Notes: generated by a model from the sequence alone, not told the origin. DNA of 64,000 nt from Anaerobacillus alkaliphilus (GCF_004116265.1 NZ_QOUX01000046.1:1011113-1075112); one strand, 5' to 3'. Counted from the first letter of the stretch, positions 39,463 through 49,057 are shown. Made by a program: numbers and translations.

Positions 39463-39608
39463 GTATCATCCTCCCTCTTTCTTCTTTGAGAGATGCTATT
39501 TTTCTAATTTTTATCACTTATCTTCATAATTCGAAGGATGATTCATATTATAGAAAACTTGGGGAAGAATATCAATTTCTCTGTTTACAGATCAAATTTC
39601 CTCGATTG

Positions 39609-40415
39609 CTAGCTTTTCACTTTGTCCTCATCTTTCGTCACTCCGAAACCATTCTCCTGAGCTACAAAGTCTAGATGAATACTAGTTAAATCTAACAGAA
39701 ATGCAGATTGTTTCTTTAATAATTTTCTTGTATCTATAATCTTGCTATATCCATTACACTTGTCACAGACTTCTATTCTTGAACTATTATCGTTTTCAAT
39801 ATTGTAATAGCTAATAAGTTTGTGGTCCTCATTCCCACAAAAAGAACAATGAATCCGTTTTTGATTCCATTTCGCTTCACAGCGTGGACAAACAATCATT
39901 TTTATGCCCTTACCTTCAAGTACTGCAACCCGAATTGGTTCACCACAGCACGGACAACTTCCGCTGGTTCTTAGGTTTGGTAATTCACTACTATAAGCAC
40001 TTGATACCATTCGCAGATACGGTCGAATGCTATGTTCCGCTAAAAAATATGGGAGCCACTCTGGCAATCCTTCTTTTTCGGCAAACGCTTGAAAGTAAAG
40101 TTGGTTAAAACTAAGCACTTCTTCAGACCATATTTTCACTAACTCACAATCTAGTTTCTCCTTTAACAGTTCCACACAGTTTGTTAGTTTATCATCTTTT
40201 TCCACTAGAAAACTTGCCAGTTGAATTATCCATTGTTGGTATTGATCGAAATCAATGTTAAGTGATGTTTGTGCAATAACTGGAACTTCTTTATGATGTA
40301 AAGATTGTTTTGTTACTACCATATCTTTATCTAGTTGTTTTTCCCATTCTAGTTGTTTGTTAGAGATGGCTGTTTGTAAATCTAAATATTCAGGAGAGAT
40401 TACTGTTTGTTTCAT
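39609..40415 (-). CDS. fdhE: Formate dehydrogenase accessory protein FdhE
   Basis: A 268-residue cytoplasmic protein with four CxxC pairs in its C-terminal half: CPCC, CPRC, CSFC and CDKC, the rubredoxin-like iron sites of FdhE. FdhE is required for maturation of membrane-bound formate dehydrogenases before Tat export, which fits the cluster. AGGTG precedes ATG 40415. A hairpin separates it from fdnI, so expression may be partly independent. Confidence 0.9.
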   Translation of the reverse strand: MKQTVISPEYLDLQTAISNKQLEWEKQLDKDMVVTKQSLHHKEVPVIAQTSLNIDFDQYQQWIIQLASFLVEKDDKLTNCVELLKEKLDCELVKIWSEEVLSFNQLYFQAFAEKEGLPEWLPYFLAEHSIRPYLRMVSSAYSSELPNLRTSGSCPCCGEPIRVAVLEGKGIKMIVCPRCEAKWNQKRIHCSFCGNEDHKLISYYNIENDNSSRIEVCDKCNGYSKIIDTRKLLKKQSAFLLDLTSIHLDFVAQENGFGVTKDEDKVKS

Positions 40416-40635
40416 TATCTTTCACCTCAAGTTAGTATTGTAATTATGGATATTGAATGTTGAGTTATGAAGTAGTCTACTCTTTCACTTCGTTTTACAG
40501 AGAGGTTTCATAAACCAAAATTTAAGATCCATTTCGAACATAGTATATCAACTATCTAGTTTTCCAAGTGTGATGAAAAGCACGTATACTTACAAATTAA
40601 TAAAGTTCATTAAAATGTAACTTTTATATTGATAT

Positions 40636-40675
40636 GAAAAGGAATAGCTGTCCACAAGGGACAGCATACCTTTTC
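40636..40675 (-). terminator. Hairpin between fdnI and fdhE
   Basis: GAAAAGG...GCTGTCC pairs with GGACAGC...CCTTTTC. The following T-run is short, so it may attenuate rather than stop transcription. The rest of the 40416-40695 gap is AT-rich without an ORF. Confidence 0.65.
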
Positions 40676-40695
40676 TAATCCTATCAAAGAGCTTA

Positions 40696-41394
40696 TTAGG
40701 CCCCTTTGCCTTTTTTAACAGGTTTTTCTTCTTTAATTTCACCTTTAGCTACTAATTCATCGTACCACTTGCCGTGGTGTTCTTTTGCGTATTTGACAGG
40801 AACGTCACCTTTCGTCATCCCTTGCATCGATGCTTTCGAGCCCGGGTGTCCAAGACTTAAGTAGATGTGTCCAACAACTACAGCCACCGAAAGACCAAAG
40901 GCAATATTATGGATCGGATAAGCCCATTGAATAAGCACTACTGGGAAAAGATGTGGCATCCACATAACAATACCTGAACCAATTAACATAGCTGCACAAG
41001 TGATTGTAAGTAAAGAGTTTAACTTTTCTCCTGCGTTAAAGAAATCTTGTTTTGGCATGTCTTTTACATGACCACCAAAGAACTCCTTCGGAAATTTCAC
41101 GAAAAACATGATATCTTCTTTTCTCCAAGTAAGAGTCTGCTTAAGCCAGTGGAATAAGCTCTTTGGATCGACAAACATCATAACAATTGGAGGTAATACA
41201 AACAGTACTGCAAAAATTCTGTGTAATAATCGTAAGTTTTCTGGACCGCCGAAAATTGGATACATCCAACTAAAGAAATCCGTGTAAAGTGGTAAAGCCG
41301 TGATATACAGGGCAAAGAAAGCTAGAGCATTTGTCCAGTGAGCAATAATTACCCACTTGCTAAAACGCTTGACTGTTTGTTGTCGATTACTCAT
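40696..41394 (-). CDS. fdnI: Formate dehydrogenase cytochrome b subunit
   Basis: A 232-residue membrane subunit with four hydrophobic segments and His residues placed for two b hemes (for example IIAHWTNALAF, LRLLHRIFAV, VVVGHIYLSLGHPG). It passes electrons from the FdnH iron-sulfur chain to the quinone pool. Start MSNRQQTVKRF at 41394, with AAGGAGGAG in front; the start overlaps the fdnH stop by 8 bp. The tail is basic (KEEKPVKKGKGA). Confidence 0.93.
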   Translation of the reverse strand: MSNRQQTVKRFSKWVIIAHWTNALAFFALYITALPLYTDFFSWMYPIFGGPENLRLLHRIFAVLFVLPPIVMMFVDPKSLFHWLKQTLTWRKEDIMFFVKFPKEFFGGHVKDMPKQDFFNAGEKLNSLLTITCAAMLIGSGIVMWMPHLFPVVLIQWAYPIHNIAFGLSVAVVVGHIYLSLGHPGSKASMQGMTKGDVPVKYAKEHHGKWYDELVAKGEIKEEKPVKKGKGA

Positions 41395-42205
41395 CGTGAT
41401 CTCCTCCTTCTTGCCCTTGCTTGTTAAATAGTTTGTTCGAGATAAATCCACCGATAACTGCCATTGTAGTCACACCAAGCATCGCTTTTCCAAGTGGTTG
41501 TGCATAGTCCTTCCAGATTGTTGCCGAAGTCGGAACTTTCGGGTTTTCCGGTAAACCATAAACACTTGGTGGTTCAGCTAATAAATAGAACGTTTGTGTG
41601 CCATCTACACCGATCGGGTTATATATGTTGGCATTCGGATAACGATCTTTCACTTGTGCTAAACGCTCAAGAGCCATTGCTTCCATTTCCTCTTTGTCAC
41701 CAAAAACTAGAGCATCCATATGACAAATGTTTACACACGCAGGCATCATATCTTCACGAAGTCGATCGATACACATTGTACATTTTTGTGCTTTTTCATA
41801 CTCTTTTCCATTTTCATCTGTATATTTAGCTAGTTCAATGACACTAAACGGGCAGTTTTGAACACAATATCCACAACCAACACATTTATCATAGTTTGTA
41901 TTTACAGTTCCAAATTCAGTGTAATGAAGCGCATCTTCTGGACAAACCTTGACACAAGCAGCATCTGTACAATGCATACAAGCCGAATGACGGAATAACC
42001 ACTCAAATCTACCATCTTCTGCTTCATGCTCTGTGAATGTCAGCATGTTCCAGTTAAATGCATTACATTTATCATGAGATTGATAGCTTCCTTTAAACTC
42101 TTCAGGTGCTGCAGGAAGATCATTCCAGTTCTTACAAGCTACCATACAAGCGCGGCAGCCATCACAACGAGTGACGTCAACTAGTTTTGCAAATATAGTA
42201 GTCAT
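41387..42205 (-). CDS. fdnH: Formate dehydrogenase iron-sulfur subunit
   Basis: A 272-residue ferredoxin-like beta subunit with four Cys clusters: CDGCRACMVACKNW (residue 14 on), CMHCTDAACVKVCP, CVGCGYCVQNCPF and CTMCIDRL...CVNICHMDAL. A C-terminal hydrophobic helix (MLGVTTMAVIGGFISNKLF) anchors it to the membrane. It links FdnG to the cytochrome b subunit. Its ATG overlaps the fdnG stop codon, so translation is coupled. Confidence 0.95.
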   Translation of the reverse strand: MTTIFAKLVDVTRCDGCRACMVACKNWNDLPAAPEEFKGSYQSHDKCNAFNWNMLTFTEHEAEDGRFEWLFRHSACMHCTDAACVKVCPEDALHYTEFGTVNTNYDKCVGCGYCVQNCPFSVIELAKYTDENGKEYEKAQKCTMCIDRLREDMMPACVNICHMDALVFGDKEEMEAMALERLAQVKDRYPNANIYNPIGVDGTQTFYLLAEPPSVYGLPENPKVPTSATIWKDYAQPLGKAMLGVTTMAVIGGFISNKLFNKQGQEGGDHDE

Positions 42206-45200
42206 TAGTTAGCCCTCCTAACATTACCAAGGAATGCTTTGTATTCTGGTATCATCGTGTTTGCATCGCCGATATGAGGTGTTAGTGTGTTAGCAATTGC
42301 TCCTGTAGCAATACCCATATACCCGAAATGCCAAGGCATTCCAATATGGTGCACTTTTTCGCCACGGATCATATACGGCTTAAAGCGTTTTGTTACCATT
42401 GCATATGCCTCGATTTCACCACGAGCTGAACTAATAATTACCTTATCCTTATTTTTAATGCCTTTTTCTTCAGCTAACTCTTCACTTATTTCAACAAACA
42501 TGTTTCCTTGGAGTTCTGATAACCACTCTAAGTTACGTGTCATTGAACCGGACTGCCAGTGTTCTGTTAAACGGTACGTTGTCACTACCATTGGGTAGTC
42601 TGACTTCTTCCCTTTGGCGTTCATTTCGCCTGCCCAAATTTTAACAGCAGGGTTTAAATCAACACTTGAAAATGCATTTGGTACAGGGCTCTCAAAAGGC
42701 TCATAATGCTCTGGGAAAGGACCATCATTCATCCCTGCGAATAATCCACCACGACCATGTGCCATCATTAAGAATGGATCGTCACCACTGTGTCCAGCTA
42801 AAGCTTGGGCTCCTGGCTCACCTGGCGTTCCTGGTGCTTTAGCAGGAGGGAAATCAGGTACATCATAGTGTCCTGCCCATGTTTCGCCATTCCAACGGAT
42901 TCCTTCACGGAAGTCCCACGGTTTCCCGTCAATCGTACAACCTGCACGGTTATATAGAATACGACGGTTTGCAGGCCATGAATAAGACCAGTTTAAGTAG
43001 TTTTCCATTCCTGTATCGACGCTATCACGATTTTTCGCTCTATTGTTTGTATCCGTTGGACCAGCATCAGGATAAAATCCACTATAGATCCAGTTACCAC
43101 ACGATGTTGTTCCATCATCTTTTAGTGCTGCAAAACCTGGAACTGTTCTTCCAGTTGTTAAGTCATAGCCATTGATTTCTTTATTTATTAAATCATTGTC
43201 TGGATAGTCTCCGTTGCCAAAGTCCCAATGAAGCGCTTGCTGAATTTTACCTTTTATGGAGTTGTCACCTTTATAAAGCTCTTTCACACGCTTAGATAAA
43301 TTGTGTACAATCCAAAGGTCAGATTTAGAATTACCTTTAGGATTAATTGCTTTCCAACGGAATTGCATCCAACGACCAGAGTTTGTTACTGAACCTTCTT
43401 TTTCATATGGTCCGCAGGCTGGTAACATAAACACTTCTGTCTTAATACTTGCAGGGTCACTATTAGCTTCTTTCTTCCAGAATGCAGCTGTCTCAGTCTC
43501 CCATAAATCAATTGCTACTAACCAATCAAGATTAGCCATTGCCTTTTTCTCTTTATTTGTGTTTGGACCACCTACAACCGGATTTTGTCCCCAAACTAGC
43601 ATTCCTTTTATATCTCCGTCATACATCGCTTCAAATAGAGAGATATGAGAAGAATTTCTACTATACTTAGGAAGATAATCATAGAGGAAGTCATTATCCT
43701 TCGTTGCACTATCTCCGTAGTAAGCTTTTAATAAACTAGTAAAGAATTTTGGACGGTTATTCCAGAAACCACCATGTGGTGTTTCGTTTTTAATATATGA
43801 CTCATAATCTTTGTGTCTATCAGTCGATGTAGGTGCAGCCATATAACCAGATAAGTCTTGGAATAAAAGTGCAAAGTCAGTTGAGCCTTGAACGTTACAC
43901 TCACCGCGTAATGCATTCACGCCACCTCCAGCACGTCCAACGTTTCCTAATAGCATTTGGATCATTGCGTAAGAACGAACATTCTGGGATCCAACTGTAT
44001 GTTGTGTAGTTCCCATTGCGTACATAATCGTTCCGACTTTCTCTCTTGCTCCTGTCGCACAGAAAGCTTCAGCAACTTTTAAGTAATCTTCTTTTGGAGT
44101 CCCCGTCACTGCACATACAGTATCAACATCATAACGGGAATAGTGTTTTTTCATTAATTGAAATACTGAACGTGGGTGTTTTAGTGTATCATCTTTCTTG
44201 TAAGAACCATCTTCATTCATTTGGAATGACCAAGTACTTCTGTCATAGCTTCTTTTTTCTGCATCATAGCCTGAGAAAATACCGTCGTTAAAGTCAAAGC
44301 CTTCGTTTACTAAGAATGAAGCATTCGTATAGTTAACTACATATTCTTTATGAATAAGGTTGTTTTCAATAGCGTAGTTAATTAAACCACCAATAAAGGC
44401 GATATCCGTACCTGAACGCATTGGTGCATATACTTGAGCCACAGTTGAAGTACGTGTGTAACGAGGGTCAACGGAAATAATAGTTGCGCCTCTCTCTTTC
44501 GCTTTTTGGATATATTTCATACTAATTGGATGGTTCTCTGCAGGATTACCCCCAATAATTAGAGCACAATCAGTATACTGGATATCGTTCCAGTGGTTTG
44601 TCATTGCGCCACGACCAAATGTAGGTGCCAGACCGGCAACCGTAGAGCTGTGTCATATACGGGCCTGATGTTCAATAAAGGTTGCGCCTAATCCTCTCAT
44701 AAACTTAGCAATTAAGTAACACTCTTCATTTTCAAGAGCAGCTCCACCTAGTGAAGCGATCGCTTCAGTACGATTAACTGTTATTCCATTATCTTTTTCT
44801 ACGAAACTTTCATCGCGAGTCTTTTTAATATTTTGGGCAATCTTATCTAATGTCCAATCCCACTCTTTTTCTTCCCATCTGTCACTTCCTGGTGCACGAT
44901 ATAAAGGTTTTTCAAGACGTCTGTCAGAAGTATATAACTGACGAATTGACGTGCCTTTACTACATAATGAACCACGGTTAATCGGATGATCAGGATCCCC
45001 TTCTGTGAACAATACATCATTTTTCTCTTCGTTCACGTGTACTAAAATACCACACCCAACCGAACAATAAGGACAAATTGTTGGTGTAGTAGTAGTACGA
45101 GCAATTTTAAATTCTTTCGCTTGTGCTGAAGCCTCTTTTGGTTTGAAACCTAATTCAACAACTGCAAGCGTAGCGGCCGCTGTACCAGACAGCTTTAAAA

Positions 45201-45225
45201 ACTGTCTACGTGATAAATCAAACAT
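42205..45225 (-). CDS. fdnG: Selenocysteine formate dehydrogenase, catalytic subunit (UGA = Sec191)
   Basis: A 1006-residue molybdo/tungsto-bisPGD enzyme oxidising formate to CO2. It begins with a twin-arginine signal, SRRQFLKLSG, followed by the 4Fe-4S site CPYCSVGCG...CSKG near residues 51-92. The frame has an in-frame TGA at 44653-44655 in the context EHQARI-U-HSSTVAGLAP, exactly where FdnG-type enzymes carry selenocysteine. It continues FGRGAMTNHW and runs open to 42205. A bacterial SECIS hairpin follows the TGA. Without Sec decoding the gene would appear as two ORFs (ending 44653 and starting 44604). It is exported by Tat and sits outside the membrane with FdnH and FdnI. Confidence 0.95.
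44624..44641 (-). promoter_or_regulatory. SECIS hairpin of fdnG
   Basis: Eleven nucleotides after the UGA, GGUUGCC-GGUCU-GGCACC forms a stem with a bulged U and a GGUCU apical loop, closely like the SECIS of E. coli formate dehydrogenase in loop, bulge and distance. SelB would bind it to direct Sec insertion. Confidence 0.9.
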
Positions 45226-45317
45226 CGTTAGTCCTCCCCCTAAAATATCTGTAATTCATTCCCTTAAAAAAGTTCATTCATATAACTAAAATTAACTCCT
45301 GTGTAAATCTCTCTTTT

Positions 45318-46076
45318 TTAAGGCTGATCCCCAGCAACCTTTGAAACATCATTTGCAACTCTACCTTGAGATGTATAAACGGTAGCCATCTTTCCCCTCA
45401 TGTAGCCGACAAGTTCAATTTGTAAGAAGTTTGCAAGTTGAACTGCTTGCTTTGTCGCTGCTGTTCTTGTGCCAATAATGCCAATCCCAAATCGGGCTGC
45501 TTTTGACAACATTTCATACGAAACTCTCCCAGTAGTCAGTAATATTAGACTTTTGGGATCGAGTCCTTCGCGAACTGCAAAACCAAGCACCTTATCGACC
45601 GCATTGTGACGACCAATGTCTTCGCGTACAAAAATGTTTCCATCTATATCAACAAGACAAGCGCCGTGCATACCCCCTGTTTCTAAATAAAGCGGAGAAT
45701 TTAGAGCAAATTCATGACGCTTTTTTAATAAATAGGAAAGTGTGACGGTTCTGTTTGTCGAGATTTTTGGAAACATCTTCACATCGGTCATCGAAAAAAA
45801 AGTGACCCCTTTTCCACAACCAGCTGTAAAATGTTTTTGTTTCTGCGAAAACGTTTCGGCATCGAACTCTTCATTCATTTCTACAAGTACTCTACCGTTG
45901 TCTTCATCTATCGTTAACTTTTTCAAGTCACCGGGCCCATTAATAATACCTTCTGAATAGAGATAACCGACTGCCCAGTCATCTAAATCCGCTTTTGTTA
46001 ACTGGTATGTTGCTAATTCGTAACCATTTAGATAAAGCGTAATAGGAAACTCATCCGGACAATATTTTCGAGTCAT
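45318..46076 (-). CDS. fdhD: Formate dehydrogenase sulfurtransferase FdhD
   Basis: A 252-residue protein that transfers sulfur from IscS-type desulfurases to the Mo cofactor of formate dehydrogenase. Landmarks are DDWAVGYLYSEGII near residue 31, the Cys loop TAGCGKGVTFF near 84, the conserved TGGMHGA near 133 and REDIGRHNAVDKVLG near 151. The loop has one Cys where E. coli FdhD has a CxxC pair. First gene of the formate module, about 90 bp before fdnG. Confidence 0.93.
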   Translation of the reverse strand: MTRKYCPDEFPITLYLNGYELATYQLTKADLDDWAVGYLYSEGIINGPGDLKKLTIDEDNGRVLVEMNEEFDAETFSQKQKHFTAGCGKGVTFFSMTDVKMFPKISTNRTVTLSYLLKKRHEFALNSPLYLETGGMHGACLVDIDGNIFVREDIGRHNAVDKVLGFAVREGLDPKSLILLTTGRVSYEMLSKAARFGIGIIGTRTAATKQAVQLANFLQIELVGYMRGKMATVYTSQGRVANDVSKVAGDQP

Positions 46077-46219
46077 CCATATCCTCCCCTCTGTTTAGCT
46101 TTAGGTGGATAATTACTTCCTAATGCTAGACACGTTCATGAATACGGTTTCAATTGTAACCGTATATTCAAACCTTTCTTAAATCCCCATTTAAGAATAC
46201 AACCATTAAAGTTCTGACT

Positions 46220-46599
46220 ATTCACAAACTTTAACTTTTATAATATTTTTTAACTAAAATAATAGATTGCTAGTTACCAGTCTTCCCCAAGACTCGTTCG
46301 CTTAAATAATCACAAGCTTTTTTTAATCTATTATTAGTAACTGATTGTAGAATACCACTTTCGATTTATATATTTCTGTGACTTTAATCACTCCTGTGAA
46401 CACTTTGTTACGATAGATACTTGATTTTTTAGAATTTATTTTTCTAGTAAAAAGTCTTCACTTCATTTCAAACTTAATGAAATCTCGTAAGATATGTAAT
46501 TCCATATGTTCAGTCTTAAACTTTCACAAAGTCAAGATCTCACAAAATACTATCTTACTATAATATAACCATAAATATATTTTGTTTTAAGTTCACAAA
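46220..46599 (-). promoter_or_regulatory. Long fdhD upstream region with ResD-like and FNR/CRP-like motifs
   Basis: The 46077-46679 gap has no ORF. On the minus strand TTTGTGAA occurs at 46221-46228 (as TTTGTGAAT with 46220), 46523-46530 and 46592-46599; TTTGTGAAT is the ResD consensus of B. subtilis as I recall it. TGTGA-N6-TCACT at 46377-46392 resembles an FNR/CRP box with one mismatch. An inverted repeat ATACGGTT/AACCGTAT lies at 46142-46166. Anaerobic control of the formate module is plausible. Confidence 0.4.
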
Positions 46600-46679
46600 A
46601 TCCTTATTGTATTTTTTAAAAAATAGTTTGTATTTTTTTGATTTATAACTAAAAATAGTAAATAATAGATTTAATTAAA

Positions 46680-46830
46680 GAAAAGCGCAAGGCGCCCGCC
46701 TATCGGCGACAAGCAAATGTTCTGAACGAAAAAAGTGCGCTCTTTCACTTTTTATCGAGGGAAAAAGGAAGGCCACTTTTTCCTTGGTCAGGTTATTTGA
46801 CCTCGAGCCGATGGCGCCAGGAGCTAGACA
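46680..46830. repeat. Structured Bacillaceae intergenic repeat (AGCGCAAGGCGCC...GGAGCTAGACA type)
   Basis: The block opens GAAAAGCGCAAGGCGCCCGC and closes CCGATGGCGCCAGGAGCTAG, with the ends mutually complementary (GGCGCC, TATCGGC/GCCGAT). Inner hairpins include AAAAAGGAA/TTCCTTTTT-like arms and GGTCA/TGACC. This resembles a widespread noncoding repeat of Bacillus and related genera, recognised from memory. It lies just upstream of the deacetylase gene. Confidence 0.75.
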
Positions 46831-46887
46831 ATATTTAAGTCGAAATTATATACTTTCCTATAATGTAAAGAAAGGATTAGCAGCTAT

Positions 46888-47778
46888 ATGCGTACTCTGA
46901 TGTTGTTAACTATGGCAATCTTGGCTCTATTACTACCGTTGGTCATCCATGTAACCAAAGATACTCCAAAAAACGCTAGTGAGCATACCTTCCTAGACAC
47001 TTCCAAAGACGAGATAAGTTCTGGTGTATTCCCACGATTTCATGATGACTCATTAGAACTAGAAAACTTAATTAATGAAATTAAGAAGACTTCATTTAAA
47101 ACTCCAAAAGAATGGGGTGAAACTGTTTCTGGTGTAATAAATCATTTTTCTACGGATGCAAAAATAATTGCCTTAACATTTGATGCCTGTGGAGGTAAAT
47201 GGGGTAGCGGATACGATGCAGACTTAATTGATTTTCTGATTAACGAAAACATCCCTGCAACATTGTTTATTAATAGCCGTTGGATCGATGCAAACTTAGA
47301 CTTATTTTTATACTTAGCCTCTTTAGACCAATTTCAAATTGAAAATCATGGCACAGAACATCGACCCTTATCCTTAATCGGAGGAACAGCCTGGGGAATA
47401 AAAGGAACAACTAGTGTTGAGGAAGTGTTAACCGAAGTTACTACAAATTACAAAAAGATAAAAAACCTTACAGGACACTCTCCCATATACTTTCGCGCCG
47501 GTACTGCTTATTATGATGAAGTCGCTGTTAGTATCGTTGAGTTGTTAGGGATGAAGGTAGTCAATTATGATATTTTAGGTGACGCAGGTGCAACTTACTC
47601 CCCAAATCAAGTGAAGGAAGCGTTGTTAAAGGCAAAACCTGGTTCAATCGCCTTGCTTCATATGAATCAACCAACAAAAGGAACTGCAGAAGGCGTCAAA
47701 ATGGCGATACCGCTACTGAAAGAACGAGGTTTTTCGTTTGTTACACTTGATGAAGGATTTGAGCTCTCATCTAATTAA
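46888..47778 (+). CDS. Polysaccharide deacetylase (NodB homology) protein, secreted or membrane-anchored
   Basis: A 296-residue CE4-type protein with an N-terminal hydrophobic signal-anchor (LMLLTMAILALLLPLVIHV). The NodB domain shows IALTFDACGG near residue 94, ENHGTEHRPLS near 151 (metal His pair) and FRAGTAYYD near 208. The usual TFDDG is TFDAC, so one metal-site position differs from classic peptidoglycan deacetylases; activity is uncertain. SD AAAGGA precedes ATG 46888. Monocistronic with a terminator. Confidence 0.82.
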   Translation: MRTLMLLTMAILALLLPLVIHVTKDTPKNASEHTFLDTSKDEISSGVFPRFHDDSLELENLINEIKKTSFKTPKEWGETVSGVINHFSTDAKIIALTFDACGGKWGSGYDADLIDFLINENIPATLFINSRWIDANLDLFLYLASLDQFQIENHGTEHRPLSLIGGTAWGIKGTTSVEEVLTEVTTNYKKIKNLTGHSPIYFRAGTAYYDEVAVSIVELLGMKVVNYDILGDAGATYSPNQVKEALLKAKPGSIALLHMNQPTKGTAEGVKMAIPLLKERGFSFVTLDEGFELSSN

Positions 47779-47790
47779 ATACAAAATAAA

Positions 47791-47828
47791 GAAAGCTCAC
47801 GATCAATTTGGTTGTGAGCTTTCTTCTA
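47791..47828. terminator. Bidirectional terminator
   Basis: GAAAGCTCAC pairs with GTGAGCTTTC between the convergent deacetylase and thiolase genes, with T-rich flanks. Confidence 0.85.
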
Positions 47829-47847
47829 ATTGTTACTAACAAAACTT

Positions 47848-48996
47848 TTAGAATATCCGTTCAATAATCGTCGCATTTGCCATTCCGTATCCCTCGCAAA
47901 TTGCTTGCAAGCCATACCTTTTTTGTTGACGTTCTAGCTCATGTAATAAGGTCGTCATGACCCTTGCTCCTGTAGCTCCAAGAGGGTGTCCAAGAGCAAT
48001 AGCACCTCCATTTACATTTAATTTCGTAAGATCAATCGCAAGCTCTTTCGCCCATGCTAGTGGTACAGAAGCAAATGCCTCATTTACTTCAAATAAATCT
48101 ATATCAGCAAGTGTTAGATTTGCCTTTTCTAAGACTTTTTGAGTTGCACTAATTGGTCCTGTCAGCATTAAAGTTGGATCAGTTCCAACCACGGCACGAG
48201 CAAGTATCCTAAATCTAGGCTTTACACCAAGCTGTTCAGCCTTTTCTCTAGACATAATTAAGACTGCAGCCGCACCATCACTAATTTGACTGGCGTTACC
48301 AGCCGATATTTTCCCCTCTTCTCGGAAGGGGGTTTTCAAATTACTTAAACGTTCAATCGTTGTATCACTTCTCGGGCCTTCGTCACTTTCAAGTAAGATT
48401 TCTTGCCCGTCTCTATTTGCTATTACTGGCATGATTTCTCTTTGAAAATATCCCTTCTCTATTGCAGACAATGCCTTTTCGTGGCTTTTCAGTGCAAACT
48501 CATCCAGCTCTTGGCGACTTAGTCCCCACTTGTCAGCAATTCTTTCGGCAGAAAGACCTTGATGAATGATTTCATATTTTGATTGCAGCTTTTCACTTTC
48601 TGTACGCCCTTGAAATTGTGAAAACATTGGAACCCTTGACATACTTTCTACACCACAAGCAATTACACAGTCCATGTCTCCACTGAGGATCGCTTGAGCT
48701 GCAAAGTGAATTGCTTGCTCACTTGAACCGCATTGCCTATCTATCGTTACTCCTGGAACTTCTTGTGGAAATCCTGCGATAAGGGAAGCTACTCTTGCAA
48801 TATCAGCTGATTGCTCGCTTGCTTGTGTGACACAACCAGCAATTACATCATCAACTTCTCTCTTCTCAATTCCTGCTCTTTGAACGACTGCAGCTAAAAC
48901 TAGCGCCAACATTTCATCTGGACGTATACCACTTAAACTACCATTTCTTTTTCCTATTGGTGTACGAACTGCTTCTACGATCACTGCTTCTCTCAA
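47848..48996 (-). CDS. Thiolase family acetyl-CoA acyltransferase
   Basis: A 382-residue thiolase. The acyl-accepting Cys is in DRQCGSSEQAIHFAAQA near residue 87, the second-domain motif VNGGAIALGHPLGATGAR near 330 provides His, and the C-terminal Cys is in AICEGYGMANA, where the family more often has CxGGGM. It makes or cleaves 3-ketoacyl-CoA; no other fatty-acid genes are adjacent. The frame opens at a TTG (49008) lying directly on the SD AAGGAG; the next TTG at 48996 (REAVIVEAVRTP) is better placed and matches the usual N-terminus. Confidence 0.88.
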   Translation of the reverse strand: MREAVIVEAVRTPIGKRNGSLSGIRPDEMLALVLAAVVQRAGIEKREVDDVIAGCVTQASEQSADIARVASLIAGFPQEVPGVTIDRQCGSSEQAIHFAAQAILSGDMDCVIACGVESMSRVPMFSQFQGRTESEKLQSKYEIIHQGLSAERIADKWGLSRQELDEFALKSHEKALSAIEKGYFQREIMPVIANRDGQEILLESDEGPRSDTTIERLSNLKTPFREEGKISAGNASQISDGAAAVLIMSREKAEQLGVKPRFRILARAVVGTDPTLMLTGPISATQKVLEKANLTLADIDLFEVNEAFASVPLAWAKELAIDLTKLNVNGGAIALGHPLGATGARVMTTLLHELERQQKRYGLQAICEGYGMANATIIERIF

Positions 48997-49057
48997 TATA
49001 CGTTTCAACTCCTTACATTTAATACGAAATACTCAGTTTTGTTCATCATCTTTGAAA

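Noticed and set aside
44604..45225. Frameshift or split gene in the formate dehydrogenase
   Set aside because: The two parts are in the same frame and joined through TGA at the known Sec position.
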